Origin: Paroceanicella profunda
GTDB taxonomy: Bacteria > Pseudomonadota > Alphaproteobacteria > Rhodobacterales > Rhodobacteraceae
Length of the DNA stretch: 64,000 bases
Direction: 5' to 3'
NCBI RefSeq assembly: GCF_005887635.2
Contig: NZ_CP040818.1
Location: forward strand, 1,518,501-1,582,500
Below the pieces are notes generated by a model. The model was not told the origin of the DNA, made no database searches, and was given only the letters and a program-made list of their open reading frames with translations. Numbering within the stretch: position 1 is the first letter of the stretch; each line of letters starts with the position of its first letter. Below, piece after piece: positions 1-8,596 of the stretch. The translations under genes and the position numbers were made by a program.

Positions 1-1651
1 GGATGCGGGCGTAAAGCCCCTGCAGCCCGGCGCCGAGGCTCTCGAACACCCGGCCAAGCAGGCCGCGGCGGGCGGCCTCGGTCTCGGCCGGGGCCGGCAG
101 CACCCGGGCCGCGATCATCGGGCAGAGCGTGAGCGTGACGACGGAGGAGATCACCACCGAGATGGCCAGCACGAAGCCGAACTCGCGGAACAGCCCGCCC
201 GCGGTGCCCGGCAGGAAGGAGATCGGGATGAACACCGCCGCCAGCGTGGCCGTGGTGGAGATGACGGCGAAGAACACCTCCCGCACGCCCACCAGCGCCG
301 CGGCCCGGGGCCCGAGGCCGAGCGCGCGGCGGCGCATCACGTTCTCCAGCACCACGATGGCATCGTCCACCACCATGCCGGTGGCGAGCACGAGTGCCAG
401 CATGGAGAGGATGTTGATGGAGAAGCCGGCGAGGTAGATGCCCCCGAAGGTGCCGATCAGCGCCACCGGCATGGTGACCGCCGGGATCAGCACCGCGCGC
501 AGCGAGCGCAGGAACAGCAGGATCACCCCGATCACGATCACCGTGGCCAGCAGCAGCGCGCCCACCACCTCCTTGATGGAGCCGCGGATGAAGGTGGCGT
601 CGTCGCTGGTCACCCGGATGTCGGTGCCTTCGGGAAGGATGTCGCGCATGCGCTCCACCGCCGCGTGCACGTCGCGCGAGATGTTGAGCGTGTTGGACTG
701 TGCCTGCCGGATGATGCCCATGCCCACGCCGGTCTGGCCGTTGGCGCGCAGGATGGCCTCGTTCACGTCGGGGCCGAAGCTCACCTTCGCCACGTCGCCC
801 AGCCGGGTGTGGGCGTCCAGCATCAGGGCGGCGTATTCTTCCGGTGTGGTGAGGCCGGAATTGGCACGCACCACGATTTCCTGCGTGTCGGAGGTGATGG
901 TGCCGGCCGGGCTCTCGCCGGAGACGGCAGAGAGCAGGCCGGCGATATCGGCGATGGTGAGCCTGCGCCCGGCCAGGGCGGCCTGGTCGATGTCCACGCG
1001 CAGGATCGCCTCGCGGTCGCCGTAGACCTGCACGTCGGCCACGCCGTCGATGGCCGCGAGCGTGTCGACCACCTCGTCCTCCACCAGCCGGGTGAGGTCC
1101 TGGATCTCCAGCCGGTCGGAGGTGACGGCGACGCGCATCACCGCGGAGGCGTTCGCATCCGCCTTCACGATGCGCGGGTCGTCGATCTCGTCCGGCAGGT
1201 CGCGTTCGATGCGGCTGATCGCGTCGCGCAGGTCGTTCGCGGCCACGTTGAGGTCGGTGTCGTCGGTGAATTCCACCGTCACCCGGCTGCGGCCGAAGCT
1301 GGAGCTGGAGGCGATGGACTTCACCCCCGCCACCCGGGTGGCGGCGCCCTCGATTTCGTCGGTCACCTCGGCGTCGATGGTCTCGGGGGCGGCGCCGTCA
1401 TAGGTGGTGGTGACGGTGATCACCGGGCGGTCCACGTCCGGCAACTCGCGGATCTCCGCGCCCCAGAGCGCGGCCAGCCCGGCCACCACGATGAGCAGGT
1501 TCACCACGATGGCGAGCACCGGGCGCTTCACGAAGGTGGCGGTGAAGGCGGCGGCGCCGTCGTCCATGCCCGGGGGCAGGGCGCGGGCGGCGGCTTCGGC
1601 GTCCGCGCGGGCAGCGGCGTCCGCGTCCGTCCCGGTGCGGGGGGGGGCCAT
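1..1651 (-). CDS. RND efflux pump permease subunit, AcrB/HAE1 family (3' end outside window)
   Basis: Proton-driven inner-membrane component of a tripartite efflux pump; it would capture amphiphilic substrates and pass them to the adaptor encoded next door. Reading from the ATG at 1651 gives about 550 residues with no stop before the window edge, so roughly the C-terminal half is missing (the family is about 1,030-1,050 residues). An Ala/Asp-rich tail of about 35 residues precedes TM1. The porter domain follows, then TM2 onward. The TM4 motif MVVDDAIVVLEN near residue 425 holds the two adjacent proton-relay aspartates. The adaptor gene stops 14 bp upstream, so the two are one operon. No outer-membrane channel gene is visible. 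Substrate unknown. Confidence 0.92.
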   Translation of the reverse strand, partial: MAPPRTGTDADAAARADAEAAARALPPGMDDGAAAFTATFVKRPVLAIVVNLLIVVAGLAALWGAEIRELPDVDRPVITVTTTYDGAAPETIDAEVTDEIEGAATRVAGVKSIASSSSFGRSRVTVEFTDDTDLNVAANDLRDAISRIERDLPDEIDDPRIVKADANASAVMRVAVTSDRLEIQDLTRLVEDEVVDTLAAIDGVADVQVYGDREAILRVDIDQAALAGRRLTIADIAGLLSAVSGESPAGTITSDTQEIVVRANSGLTTPEEYAALMLDAHTRLGDVAKVSFGPDVNEAILRANGQTGVGMGIIRQAQSNTLNISRDVHAAVERMRDILPEGTDIRVTSDDATFIRGSIKEVVGALLLATVIVIGVILLFLRSLRAVLIPAVTMPVALIGTFGGIYLAGFSINILSMLALVLATGMVVDDAIVVLENVMRRRALGLGPRAAALVGVREVFFAVISTTATLAAVFIPISFLPGTAGGLFREFGFVLAISVVISSVVTLTLCPMIAARVLPAPAETEAARRGLLGRVFESLGAGLQGLYARI

Positions 1652-1665
1652 CTCCCGGCGCCCGC

Positions 1666-2787
1666 TCAGCCGGCGTCCGGGGGCGTCGTCACTTCGGTGA
1701 CGGTGCTCCCCGGCCGCAGTTTCTGCACGCCCTCGGTCACCACCACCTGGCCGGCGTCGATGCCGGAGAGCAGCACCCGGTCATCCTCGCGCTCCAGCAC
1801 CTCCACGGAGACCTGCGCCGCCTTGCCATCGGTCACCGTCCAGACGAAGGGCCCGTCCGCGCGCCACTGCACCGCCAGCGCCGGCACCGCCACGTGCGAT
1901 TCCCCGGGGAAGGACATCACCACGTTGAAGGAGAAGCCGGGGCGCAGCATGTCGTCGGAATTGTCGATGGCCGCGCGCAGGCGCAGGGTGCGGCTCTCGC
2001 TGTCGACCTGGCTGTCGATGGCGGTGACGGTGCCGTTGAATACCGCGCCCGGGGTGGCGGGGGTGGTGGCGATGAGCGTCTGCCCCAGCCCGATCAGCGC
2101 CGCGAAACGTTCCGGCGCGTAGAGGTCGATCTCCAGCTTCGAGCGGTCGTCGAGCACGGCGATGGCGGTGTCGGCGCCGATCAGGTCGCCCACGTCCACC
2201 TCCGAGAGGCCCACCACGCCGTCGAAGGGCGCGCGCACCAGCCGGCGCTCCAGCGCCAGTTCGGCGGTGCGCAGGTCAAGCTGGGCGCGCTGGCGGGTGC
2301 GGTCGGCCTCGTCGAGGTCGACCTGGGTTGCGATGCGGCGGGCGGCGAGCGCGGTCAGGCGCTCGAAGGCGGCATCCGCCTCGGCCTCGGCCACCTTGGC
2401 CCGATCCACGGCGATCTCCTCGGCATCGCTGTCCAGCCGCGCGAGGATGGTGCCCCGGGCGACCTTCTCGCCGGAGGTGAAGCCCAGTTCCTCCACCTCG
2501 CCGGTGGAGCGGGCGAACAGCGTGACGCTGCGCAGCGCCCGGCCCGAGCCGATGAGGCGCAGGCGCGTGGCGGCGCGGGCGGTCTCGGCCGTGGCGGTGA
2601 TCACGCCCACCGCGCGGTCCGCCCGGCCGGTGGCGGCGGGCTCCTGCGTGGCGGTGAGCGCGAGCGGAGAGGTGTCGATGCCGACGCGGGCGAGCAGGTC
2701 GCGCGCGTCCGGGCTGAACGCGGCAATGCCCGCGCCGGCCGCGCCAAGCACGACGATCGATATGATGGCCTGTCGGACCATGCCCAT
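1666..2787 (-). CDS. RND efflux periplasmic adaptor (membrane fusion protein, HlyD/AcrA family)
   Basis: Periplasmic adaptor linking the RND permease to an outer-membrane channel. I chose the ATG at 2787 (MGMVRQ) because a single hydrophobic N-terminal segment (AIISIVVLGAAGAGIAAF) then begins at once; an ATG at 2814 would add nine charged residues. After the anchor come the first lipoyl half, an alpha-helical hairpin rich in Ala/Glu/Arg around residues 120-180, the second lipoyl half (VRAPFDGVVG) and the beta-barrel and membrane-proximal domains. The total of 373 residues is normal. It lies 14 bp upstream of the permease gene in the same direction. About 450 bp without genes lie upstream and no dedicated regulator is seen. 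Confidence 0.9.
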   Translation of the reverse strand: MGMVRQAIISIVVLGAAGAGIAAFSPDARDLLARVGIDTSPLALTATQEPAATGRADRAVGVITATAETARAATRLRLIGSGRALRSVTLFARSTGEVEELGFTSGEKVARGTILARLDSDAEEIAVDRAKVAEAEADAAFERLTALAARRIATQVDLDEADRTRQRAQLDLRTAELALERRLVRAPFDGVVGLSEVDVGDLIGADTAIAVLDDRSKLEIDLYAPERFAALIGLGQTLIATTPATPGAVFNGTVTAIDSQVDSESRTLRLRAAIDNSDDMLRPGFSFNVVMSFPGESHVAVPALAVQWRADGPFVWTVTDGKAAQVSVEVLEREDDRVLLSGIDAGQVVVTEGVQKLRPGSTVTEVTTPPDAG

Positions 2788-3240
2788 CCGGTGCTCTCCC
2801 TGCTCCCGCTTCACGGACAGTACGTCCGCTGCGGGAGGACCCGTCGCGGAAATCTGCGCTGCGCGTGAAAAATATCCCCCTGCCGGGGATTCTGCGCAAG
2901 CGCCGTGATGGCGGCTGCGGCAGTGCAGCGCAATTCGTGCCGCGGCGTGGCACGAAGGAGACGCGGACCGGGCCTGATGCCGGTGCCCGGCCGGTCAGCC
3001 GGGCGGCGGCACGGTGGCGGGGAAGCTCGCGGCCCGCGTCAGCGCGCCGTCATGAGGGGTGTCCGGCGGGGCCGGAGCCGGGCTGCGGATGAAGCCGTGG
3101 CCCGGTCCGGGGCAGGTGACGCGGCTACCGTGCCGCCCCGCCCCTGCGGCCGGGCGCAGGAGCGCCGGGCGGTGTCCACCGGCATCCGCGGGTCGTCTTC
3201 GCCGCGCGGGATCCGCGTCGTGCCCGGCCGGGCCTCGGCT
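2788..3240. other. Intergenic stretch, no gene recognised
   Basis: About 450 bp between the adaptor gene start and the end of pncB. It should contain the promoter of the efflux operon, read toward lower coordinates. An A/T-rich patch near 2868-2878 is the only local departure from high GC and could hold a -10 element, but no matching -35 is convincing. Open frames here lack ribosome sites and family resemblance. Confidence 0.5.
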
Positions 3241-4530
3241 TCAGACGACGACGGGCTGCGCCACCTGCCGGCCGACCCCGAACACACGCTTGTAGCGGGC
3301 GATCTCCCCGGCCGGGCCCATCGCCTTGTTGGGATTGTCGGAGAGCTTCACGGTGGGCCGGTCGTTGGCCGAAACCGCCTTGCACACCAGGCTGAACGGG
3401 TCCAGCGCACCGTCCGGCGCGAGGCCGCGGAAGTCGTTGGTCAGCAGCGTGCCCCAGCCGAAGCTCACCCGCACCCGGTCGCGCAGCTTCGCGTCCAGCA
3501 TCACGATCTTGTCCACGTCCAGCCCGTCGGAGAAGATGATGAGCTTGTCGCGCGGGTCCTGGCCCATGCGCTTCCACCAGGCGATGGCGGTTTCGGCGGC
3601 GGTGAGCGGGTCTCCGCTGTCGATGCGCACGCCGGTCCAGTGCGCCAGCCACTCCGGCGCGCGGGCGAAGAAGCCCTCGGTGCCGTAGGTGTCGGGCAGG
3701 ATGATGCGCAGGTTGCCGTCATAGTCGCGCTGCCAGTCGGCCATCACCTTGTAGGGGGCCTCGGCCAGCGCGGCGTCATCGGTGGCCAGCGCCGAATAGA
3801 CCATCGGGAGTTCATGCGCGTTGGTGCCGATCGCCTCCACCTCCGCGCGCATGGCGATGAGCACGTTGGAGGTGCCGGTGAAGCGCGGGCCCAGCCCCTC
3901 GCGCATGGCCTGCACGCACCAGTCCTGCCACAGGAAGGAGTGGCGGCGGCGGGTGCCGAAATCGGCGATGCGCATCTGGTGGGGCTGCAGGCGCTGGATC
4001 TTCTCCCACACCCGCGCCATGGCCCGTGCGTAGAGCACCTGCAACTCGAACTTGCCCATGGTGCGCAGCACGGCGCGCGAGCGCAGCTCCATCATCACCG
4101 CCAGCGCCGGGATCTCCCACAGCATGGCCTCGGCCCAGGAGCCCTCGAAGGTGAGCTCGTACTGGTCGCCCCGGCGTTCCAGCTGGTATTCGGGCAGCTG
4201 CAGGTTCTCCAGCCATTCCATGAAGTCCGGCCCGAACATGGAACGGATGCCGTAGAAGGTGTTGCCACGCAGGTAGGTGCTCTCGCCGCGCGACAGGCGC
4301 AGGGAGCGCAGGTGGTCGAGCTGGTCGCGCAGCTCGCTCTCGTCCACCAGCCGGGCCATGGGCACGGTGTCGGAACGGTTGATCAGGCTGAAGCGCACCC
4401 GCACGTCCGGGTGGTTGCGGAAGATGCTCTGGGCCATGAGCAGCTTGTAGAAATCCGTGTCCAGCAACGAGCGGACGATCGGGTCGATCTTCCAGTTGTG
4501 GTTGTAGACACGCGTGGCGATGTCGGTCAT
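3241..4530 (-). CDS. pncB: Nicotinate phosphoribosyltransferase
   Basis: Condenses nicotinate with PRPP, coupled to ATP hydrolysis, to make nicotinate mononucleotide in the Preiss-Handler route to NAD (EC 6.3.4.21); cytosolic. The 429 residues match the proteobacterial PncB length. Recognisable blocks are the N-terminal LLDTDFYKLLMAQ, the RIADFGTRRRHSF segment carrying the conserved active-site His/Arg cluster, GTSNV, GVRIDSGD, and LIIFSDGLD near the C-terminal third. The start at 4530 puts the conserved DTDFYK motif at the usual distance from the N-terminus. It lies 68 bp downstream of pncA on the same strand, so deamidation and phosphoribosylation of the ring are probably co-expressed. Confidence 0.96.
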   Translation of the reverse strand: MTDIATRVYNHNWKIDPIVRSLLDTDFYKLLMAQSIFRNHPDVRVRFSLINRSDTVPMARLVDESELRDQLDHLRSLRLSRGESTYLRGNTFYGIRSMFGPDFMEWLENLQLPEYQLERRGDQYELTFEGSWAEAMLWEIPALAVMMELRSRAVLRTMGKFELQVLYARAMARVWEKIQRLQPHQMRIADFGTRRRHSFLWQDWCVQAMREGLGPRFTGTSNVLIAMRAEVEAIGTNAHELPMVYSALATDDAALAEAPYKVMADWQRDYDGNLRIILPDTYGTEGFFARAPEWLAHWTGVRIDSGDPLTAAETAIAWWKRMGQDPRDKLIIFSDGLDVDKIVMLDAKLRDRVRVSFGWGTLLTNDFRGLAPDGALDPFSLVCKAVSANDRPTVKLSDNPNKAMGPAGEIARYKRVFGVGRQVAQPVVV

Positions 4531-4598
4531 GGCACGGGTTCCCGGACAGTATCAGCCGCTCTAGAACAGGGAAGGACGGGCTTGTCCAGCGGCTATCG

Positions 4599-5195
4599 TC
4601 AGGCGACGACCACCCCCGCCGCGCGCAGTTCGGCCATCGCAGCCGCCACGGAGCCCGCCATGTCGATGCCCCGGCAGGCCTCCGCCAGCAGGGTGACGCC
4701 GAAGCCCAGGCGGATGGCGTCCAGCGCGGAGAACTTCACGCAGAAGTCCGTCGCCAGCCCGCAGAGCGCCACCGCCTCCACCCCGCGTTCCCGCAGGTAG
4801 CCGCCCAGCCCGGTGGGGGTTTCATGGTCGTTCTCGAAGAAGGCGGAGTAGCTGTCGATGCCCGGCCGGAAGCCCTTGCGCAGAACGAGGTCGGCGTCGC
4901 GGCGCAGGTCCGGGTGGAATTCGGCCCCCGCCGTGCCCTGCACGCAATGGGTGGGCCAGAGCACCTGCGGGCCGTAGGACATCTCCACCAGCGAGAAGGG
5001 CTCCGCCCCGGGGTGGCTGGCGGCGAAAGAGGAGTGCCCGGCCGGGTGCCAGTCCTGCGTGAGCACGCGGACGGGGTAGGCGTCCTGCAGGCGGTTGACC
5101 AGCGGCACCACCTCGTCTCCGCCGGCCACGGCCAGCGCGCCCCCGGGGCAGAAATCGGTCTGGATGTCGATCATCAGCAGGGCGGTGTCGTGCAT
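4599..5195 (-). CDS. pncA: Nicotinamidase (nicotinamide deamidase)
   Basis: Hydrolyses nicotinamide to nicotinate and ammonia (EC 3.5.1.19), supplying PncB. Isochorismatase/cysteine-hydrolase fold of 198 residues. The catalytic triad is visible as Asp10 (MIDIQTDF), Lys107 (LRKGF) and Cys152 (ATDFCVKF); the metal site is Asp48 and His50 (TQDWHPAGH) plus His83 (PTHCVQGT). I start at the ATG at 5195, preceded by GAAGAGG; a reading from 5279 would add 28 basic residues not expected in the family. First gene of a pncA-pncB pair. Confidence 0.96.
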   Translation of the reverse strand: MHDTALLMIDIQTDFCPGGALAVAGGDEVVPLVNRLQDAYPVRVLTQDWHPAGHSSFAASHPGAEPFSLVEMSYGPQVLWPTHCVQGTAGAEFHPDLRRDADLVLRKGFRPGIDSYSAFFENDHETPTGLGGYLRERGVEAVALCGLATDFCVKFSALDAIRLGFGVTLLAEACRGIDMAGSVAAAMAELRAAGVVVA

Positions 5196-5392
5196 CTCGG
5201 GGGCCTCTTCTCTCACGCGCTGTGGCCCGCCCGGGCCGGTGCGCGCGCGGGCGCCGGCCCCGGACGGGGGGAGGGCCAAGCAAAGGCCCGCGCGGCGGCG
5301 GCGTCAACCCCGCCGAAGGCTTACCGCCGCTTAACCGGTGTCTGCGATCCTGCGGGCGGTGCGACATCGGGGTGAGCGGGGAAGGGGAGGGC

Positions 5393-5683
5393 ATGACGAC
5401 AGTCGTGGTGCTGGTCTATCACATGCTGAGCGCGCTCTGGCTGCTGATCCTCGTTCATCTGGTGATGGGGCTGCTGCTGCGGGTGCGGGTTCTGAACTAC
5501 GAACGGCCGTCGGTGCGCGGCGCCTGGAACGGGCTGAGCGGCATGCTGGACCCGCTCTACCGGCCGCTGCGCAGGGTTCTGCCGGGGCACGGGCGGGTGG
5601 ATCTCGCGCCGGTGGCCACGCTGTTCTTCGTGCTGGGGGTGCAGGCGATGTTCCTGCTGGCCGGGGCCGCGCGCCTGCTGTGA
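5393..5683 (+). CDS. YggT family membrane protein
   Basis: Small integral membrane protein of 96 residues in the YggT (PF02325) family, whose molecular role is not settled; relatives have been linked to osmotic tolerance and, in plastids, to cytochrome assembly. One long hydrophobic segment spans about residues 3-28 and a second spans about 73-95. The intervening loop LDPLYRPLRRVLPGHGRVDLAPV matches the family signature of Pro, Arg and a D-x-x-P/A. The ATG at 5393 follows a strong ribosome site (GGGGAGG, 5384-5390). It stands alone, diverging from pncA. Confidence 0.85.
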   Translation: MTTVVVLVYHMLSALWLLILVHLVMGLLLRVRVLNYERPSVRGAWNGLSGMLDPLYRPLRRVLPGHGRVDLAPVATLFFVLGVQAMFLLAGAARLL

Positions 5684-5912
5684 CCTGCGCGGAGCAGGCG
5701 GGAGAGGCTGTCCGGGAGGAGGCTGCGAGACCGTCCCGGTCGCGGCGCAGGCCGGCCGCGGGAGGCGCCGATCCCGGGGCGGGCAGGCCGAGGTCGAGAG
5801 GGGCAGGGTGCCTGCGAAGGGCCCAGTGCCTCGGGGCCGGCCCGGGCCCTGCCGTCAGGCGGACGGGGGAGGGGCGCGCCGCGCGAGAGGCCCTGCGCGG
5901 CGGCCCGGGATC

Positions 5913-6704
5913 TCACTCGCCGGTATGCGGTGCGACGGGCCAGATCCCACCCTGGTAGATGACCGCGGGGTCATCATGGGCACGCGGCGGGTCCGCCGCC
6001 TCCACCTCGGCGCGGAACTGTTCGGAGGAGTGCTCCGGCACCCAGCCCAGGAAGGCGGCATGGGAATTGTCCCACCACATGTCGCGATTCGCCGAGGCGC
6101 CGTAGACCATGGAGCAGCCCACGCGGGGCGCCTCATGGATGCGCTTGACCAGGCTCACGAAATCCTCCGGCGCCAGCCAGGTGGAGAGCATGCGCCGGTC
6201 CCGCGGCTTGGGGAAGCACGAGCCGATGCGCACGGAGACGCTCTCGATGCCGAACTTGTCCCAGTAGTAGCGGGCCATGGTCTCGCCCATCGCCTTGGAC
6301 AGGCCGTAGAGGCTGTCCGGGCGCAGCTCCGCATCGCCGTCGAGCAGGGTCTCGCGGGTGTGGAAGCCGATGGCGTGGTTGGAGGAGGCGAAGAGCACGC
6401 GCGCCGGGCCCAGCCGCCGGGCCGCGTCGAAGATGTTGAACGCGCCCCGCAGGTTCGACTGCTCGATCACGTCCCAGGTGTTCTCCACCGACATGCCGCC
6501 GAGATGCACGATGTAACCGCACCCCTGCACGAGGGCGTCCACCGCCGCGCGGTCGGCGAGGTCGCAGCGCACGACCTCCTCGCCGTCGCGGGCCGGAGCC
6601 ATTTCGGAAAGGTCGGACAGGCGCAGCGGCGCGTAGCCCTGAAGCGCCTCGCGCAGCATCGCGCCGACGCCGCCGGCAGCACCGGTGATGAGGATGCGGG
6701 TCAT
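5913..6704 (-). CDS. udh: Uronate dehydrogenase (NAD-dependent)
   Basis: Oxidises D-galacturonate or D-glucuronate at C1 to the aldaro-1,5-lactone with NAD (EC 1.1.1.203), the entry step of the oxidative uronate route. It has 263 residues and a short-chain-type fold. The nucleotide motif TGAAGGVG lies at residues 7-14, and the catalytic YGLSK has Tyr133 and Lys137. The blocks HLGGMSVE, FASSNHAIGFH, VRIGSCFPKP and RRMLSTWL are those I recall from Agrobacterium Udh. The ATG at 6704 follows AAGGAAG. It is the last gene of the TRAP operon, 13 bp after dctM, so import and first oxidation of the sugar acid are coupled. Confidence 0.93.
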   Translation of the reverse strand: MTRILITGAAGGVGAMLREALQGYAPLRLSDLSEMAPARDGEEVVRCDLADRAAVDALVQGCGYIVHLGGMSVENTWDVIEQSNLRGAFNIFDAARRLGPARVLFASSNHAIGFHTRETLLDGDAELRPDSLYGLSKAMGETMARYYWDKFGIESVSVRIGSCFPKPRDRRMLSTWLAPEDFVSLVKRIHEAPRVGCSMVYGASANRDMWWDNSHAAFLGWVPEHSSEQFRAEVEAADPPRAHDDPAVIYQGGIWPVAPHTGE

Positions 6705-6717
6705 GTGGCTTCCTTCT

Positions 6718-7998
6718 TCAGTCCATGAGGCCCGGCAGCGTCAGGGAGACCGCCGGGATGAAAGTGGTGACGGCAAGCGCCACGAGAATGGCCGCGTAGA
6801 ACGGCCAGATGGTGAGCACCACGCGTTCGATCTTCTCCTGCCCGATCACGCAGCCGATGAACAGGCAGGCGCCCACGGGCGGCGTGCACAGGCCCAGCCC
6901 GAGGTTCATCATCAGCACCATGCCGAACTGGATCGGGTCCATGCCGAAGCCGGTGACCACCGGCAGGAAGATCGGGGTGCAGATGAGGATCAGCGCCGCC
7001 ATGTCCATGATCATGCCCAGCACCAGCAGCATAAGGTTCAGGATCAGCATGATCACGATCGGGTTCGAGGAGATGGAGGTGAGCGCGTCTGCCAGCACCT
7101 CCGGCACCCGGTAGAGCGCGAGGAGATAGGCGAAGGCGGTCGCGCAGCCCACCAGCACCATCACCATGGCGGTGGTGCGCACGGAGTTCATCACCGCGGT
7201 GCGGAACCCCTCCCAGGAGAGCGACCGGTAGACGAACAGTGTCACCAGAATGGCCCAGATCACCCCCATGGCGCCGGATTCCGTCACCGTGACCACGCCG
7301 GAGAGCACGCCGCCCACGATGATCACCGCCGTCAGCAGCCCGGGCAGGGCGGCGACGAAGCTGGTCAGCAGCACCATGCCGCCGGGGAAGGGCTCGGAGG
7401 GGTAGCCTCGCCTGCGCGCCACCAGATAGGCGGCCACGGCGAGGCACAGGCACATGATGACGCCCGGCACGATGCCGGCGACGAAGAGCTTGGACACCGA
7501 GATGCCGCCGCCCGCCGCCACCGCGTAGAGGATCATGTTGTGGCTGGGCGGGATCATGATGCCGGCGATGGAGGAGGTGACGGTGACGTTCACCGCGTAG
7601 TCGCTGTCATAGCCCTTCTCCTTCATCGTGGGGATGAGGATGGAGCCGAGCGCGGAGACATCGGCCACCGCCGAGCCGGAGATGCCGCCGAACAGCATGG
7701 AGGCGAAGACGTTCACCTGCCCCAGCCCGCCGCGGATATGGCCGACGGCCGCGAAGGCCACCTTCACCAGCCGGCTGGCGATGCCGCCGTGCAGCATCAG
7801 CTCGCCCGCAAAGACGAAGAAGGGAATGGCCAGCAGGCTGAACACCGACACGCCGGAGACGATGCGCTGGAAGCCGATCATCATCGGCAGGCCTTCGTAG
7901 GCGAAGGTCGACATCGCGGCGATGCCGAGGGCGAAGGCCACCGGAACGCCGGTGACCACGAGAATGGCGAAGATGCCGAGCAGCAGGGCGAGACCCAT
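6718..7998 (-). CDS. dctM: TRAP transporter large permease subunit (DctM)
   Basis: Large membrane subunit of a sodium-coupled tripartite ATP-independent periplasmic transporter; it forms the translocation path. 426 residues, nearly all hydrophobic, in about 12 segments. The family signatures LAIPFFVFAGELM and GGISGSAVADVSALGSI are visible. ATG chosen at 7998 (MGLALLLGIF); a longer frame to 8064 would only add a basic, Cys-rich leader overlapping dctQ. It starts 4 bp after the dctQ stop and ends 13 bp before udh. Context indicates a hexuronate substrate. Confidence 0.95.
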   Translation of the reverse strand: MGLALLLGIFAILVVTGVPVAFALGIAAMSTFAYEGLPMMIGFQRIVSGVSVFSLLAIPFFVFAGELMLHGGIASRLVKVAFAAVGHIRGGLGQVNVFASMLFGGISGSAVADVSALGSILIPTMKEKGYDSDYAVNVTVTSSIAGIMIPPSHNMILYAVAAGGGISVSKLFVAGIVPGVIMCLCLAVAAYLVARRRGYPSEPFPGGMVLLTSFVAALPGLLTAVIIVGGVLSGVVTVTESGAMGVIWAILVTLFVYRSLSWEGFRTAVMNSVRTTAMVMVLVGCATAFAYLLALYRVPEVLADALTSISSNPIVIMLILNLMLLVLGMIMDMAALILICTPIFLPVVTGFGMDPIQFGMVLMMNLGLGLCTPPVGACLFIGCVIGQEKIERVVLTIWPFYAAILVALAVTTFIPAVSLTLPGLMD

Positions 7999-8002
7999 CG
8001 GA

Positions 8003-8491
8003 TTATTCTCCCGTCGGGGTGCGGAGGCGGCGCAGGATGCGCGCACCGCAGAACAGCACGACAAGCACGCCGCAGATGACCAGGGGCAGGCTGCGCAGCC
8101 CCTCGGGCCAGCCCAGCAGCGGGATCTTGGCGCGCCACTTGAACAGCACCAGCTTCCAGGTGAACCAGGCCATGCTGAGCGAGAACAGCGCCAGCACCAC
8201 GTCGTTGAACACCGACACCCAGAGCTGGCCGCGCGGCGGCAGCGCGTCGCGGAAGAAGTCCACGCTCAGGTGCCCCTCGTCATGCACGACGACGGCGGCG
8301 CCGAGGAAGCTGATGAACACCACCAGCAGCAGCGCGAGCTGCTCCACCCATGTGGGCGTGGAGTTCATCACGTAGCGCCCCCACACCAGCCAGCCGAAGA
8401 TGACGATGAGGAGCACGAGACCGGCCCCGGCAATCCAGAGCACGAGGGTGGAGAGGCCGTCGAGAAGACGATCGAGGGCAGAGCGCTGCAT
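8003..8491 (-). CDS. dctQ: TRAP transporter small permease subunit (DctQ)
   Basis: Small four-helix membrane subunit of the TRAP transporter, 162 residues. Helices lie near residues 14-34, 48-66, 90-112 and 128-150. The GRYVMNSTPTWVEQLALLL segment and the following H-D-E-G-H-L-S-V-D-F region are typical of DctQ. It lies between dctP (106 bp upstream, with a strong hairpin in the gap) and dctM (4 bp downstream). Confidence 0.93.
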   Translation of the reverse strand: MQRSALDRLLDGLSTLVLWIAGAGLVLLIVIFGWLVWGRYVMNSTPTWVEQLALLLVVFISFLGAAVVVHDEGHLSVDFFRDALPPRGQLWVSVFNDVVLALFSLSMAWFTWKLVLFKWRAKIPLLGWPEGLRSLPLVICGVLVVLFCGARILRRLRTPTGE

Positions 8492-8553
8492 GGGATGTTC
8501 CGGCAGTTGGGGACGGGGGGACCTCCCCGCGCTCCGGGGCCGGGAGGGCCGAA

Positions 8554-8589
8554 CCGGGCGGGCAGGGGCCGCAGCGCCTGCCCGCCCGG
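8554..8589 (-). terminator. Intercistronic hairpin between dctP and dctQ
   Basis: Perfect 13-bp inverted repeat (8554-8566 with 8577-8589) around a 10-nt loop, seven bases beyond the dctP stop. No T-run follows on the minus strand, so I read it as a partial attenuator or 3' mRNA-stabilising stem that would keep the binding protein more abundant than the permease. That differential is common for binding-protein operons. Its function is inference. Confidence 0.65.
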
Positions 8590-8596
8590 GGGCGTG

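Noticed and set aside
129-2868. Several plus-strand frames over the first efflux operon
   Set aside because: They are Ser/Thr/Arg- or His-rich shadows; the minus strand gives continuous RND permease and adaptor sequences.
5321-5345. A CtrA-like TTAC-N6-TTAA site before yggT
   Set aside because: The spacing and first half-site depart from TTAA-N7-TTAA, so it is not better than chance.
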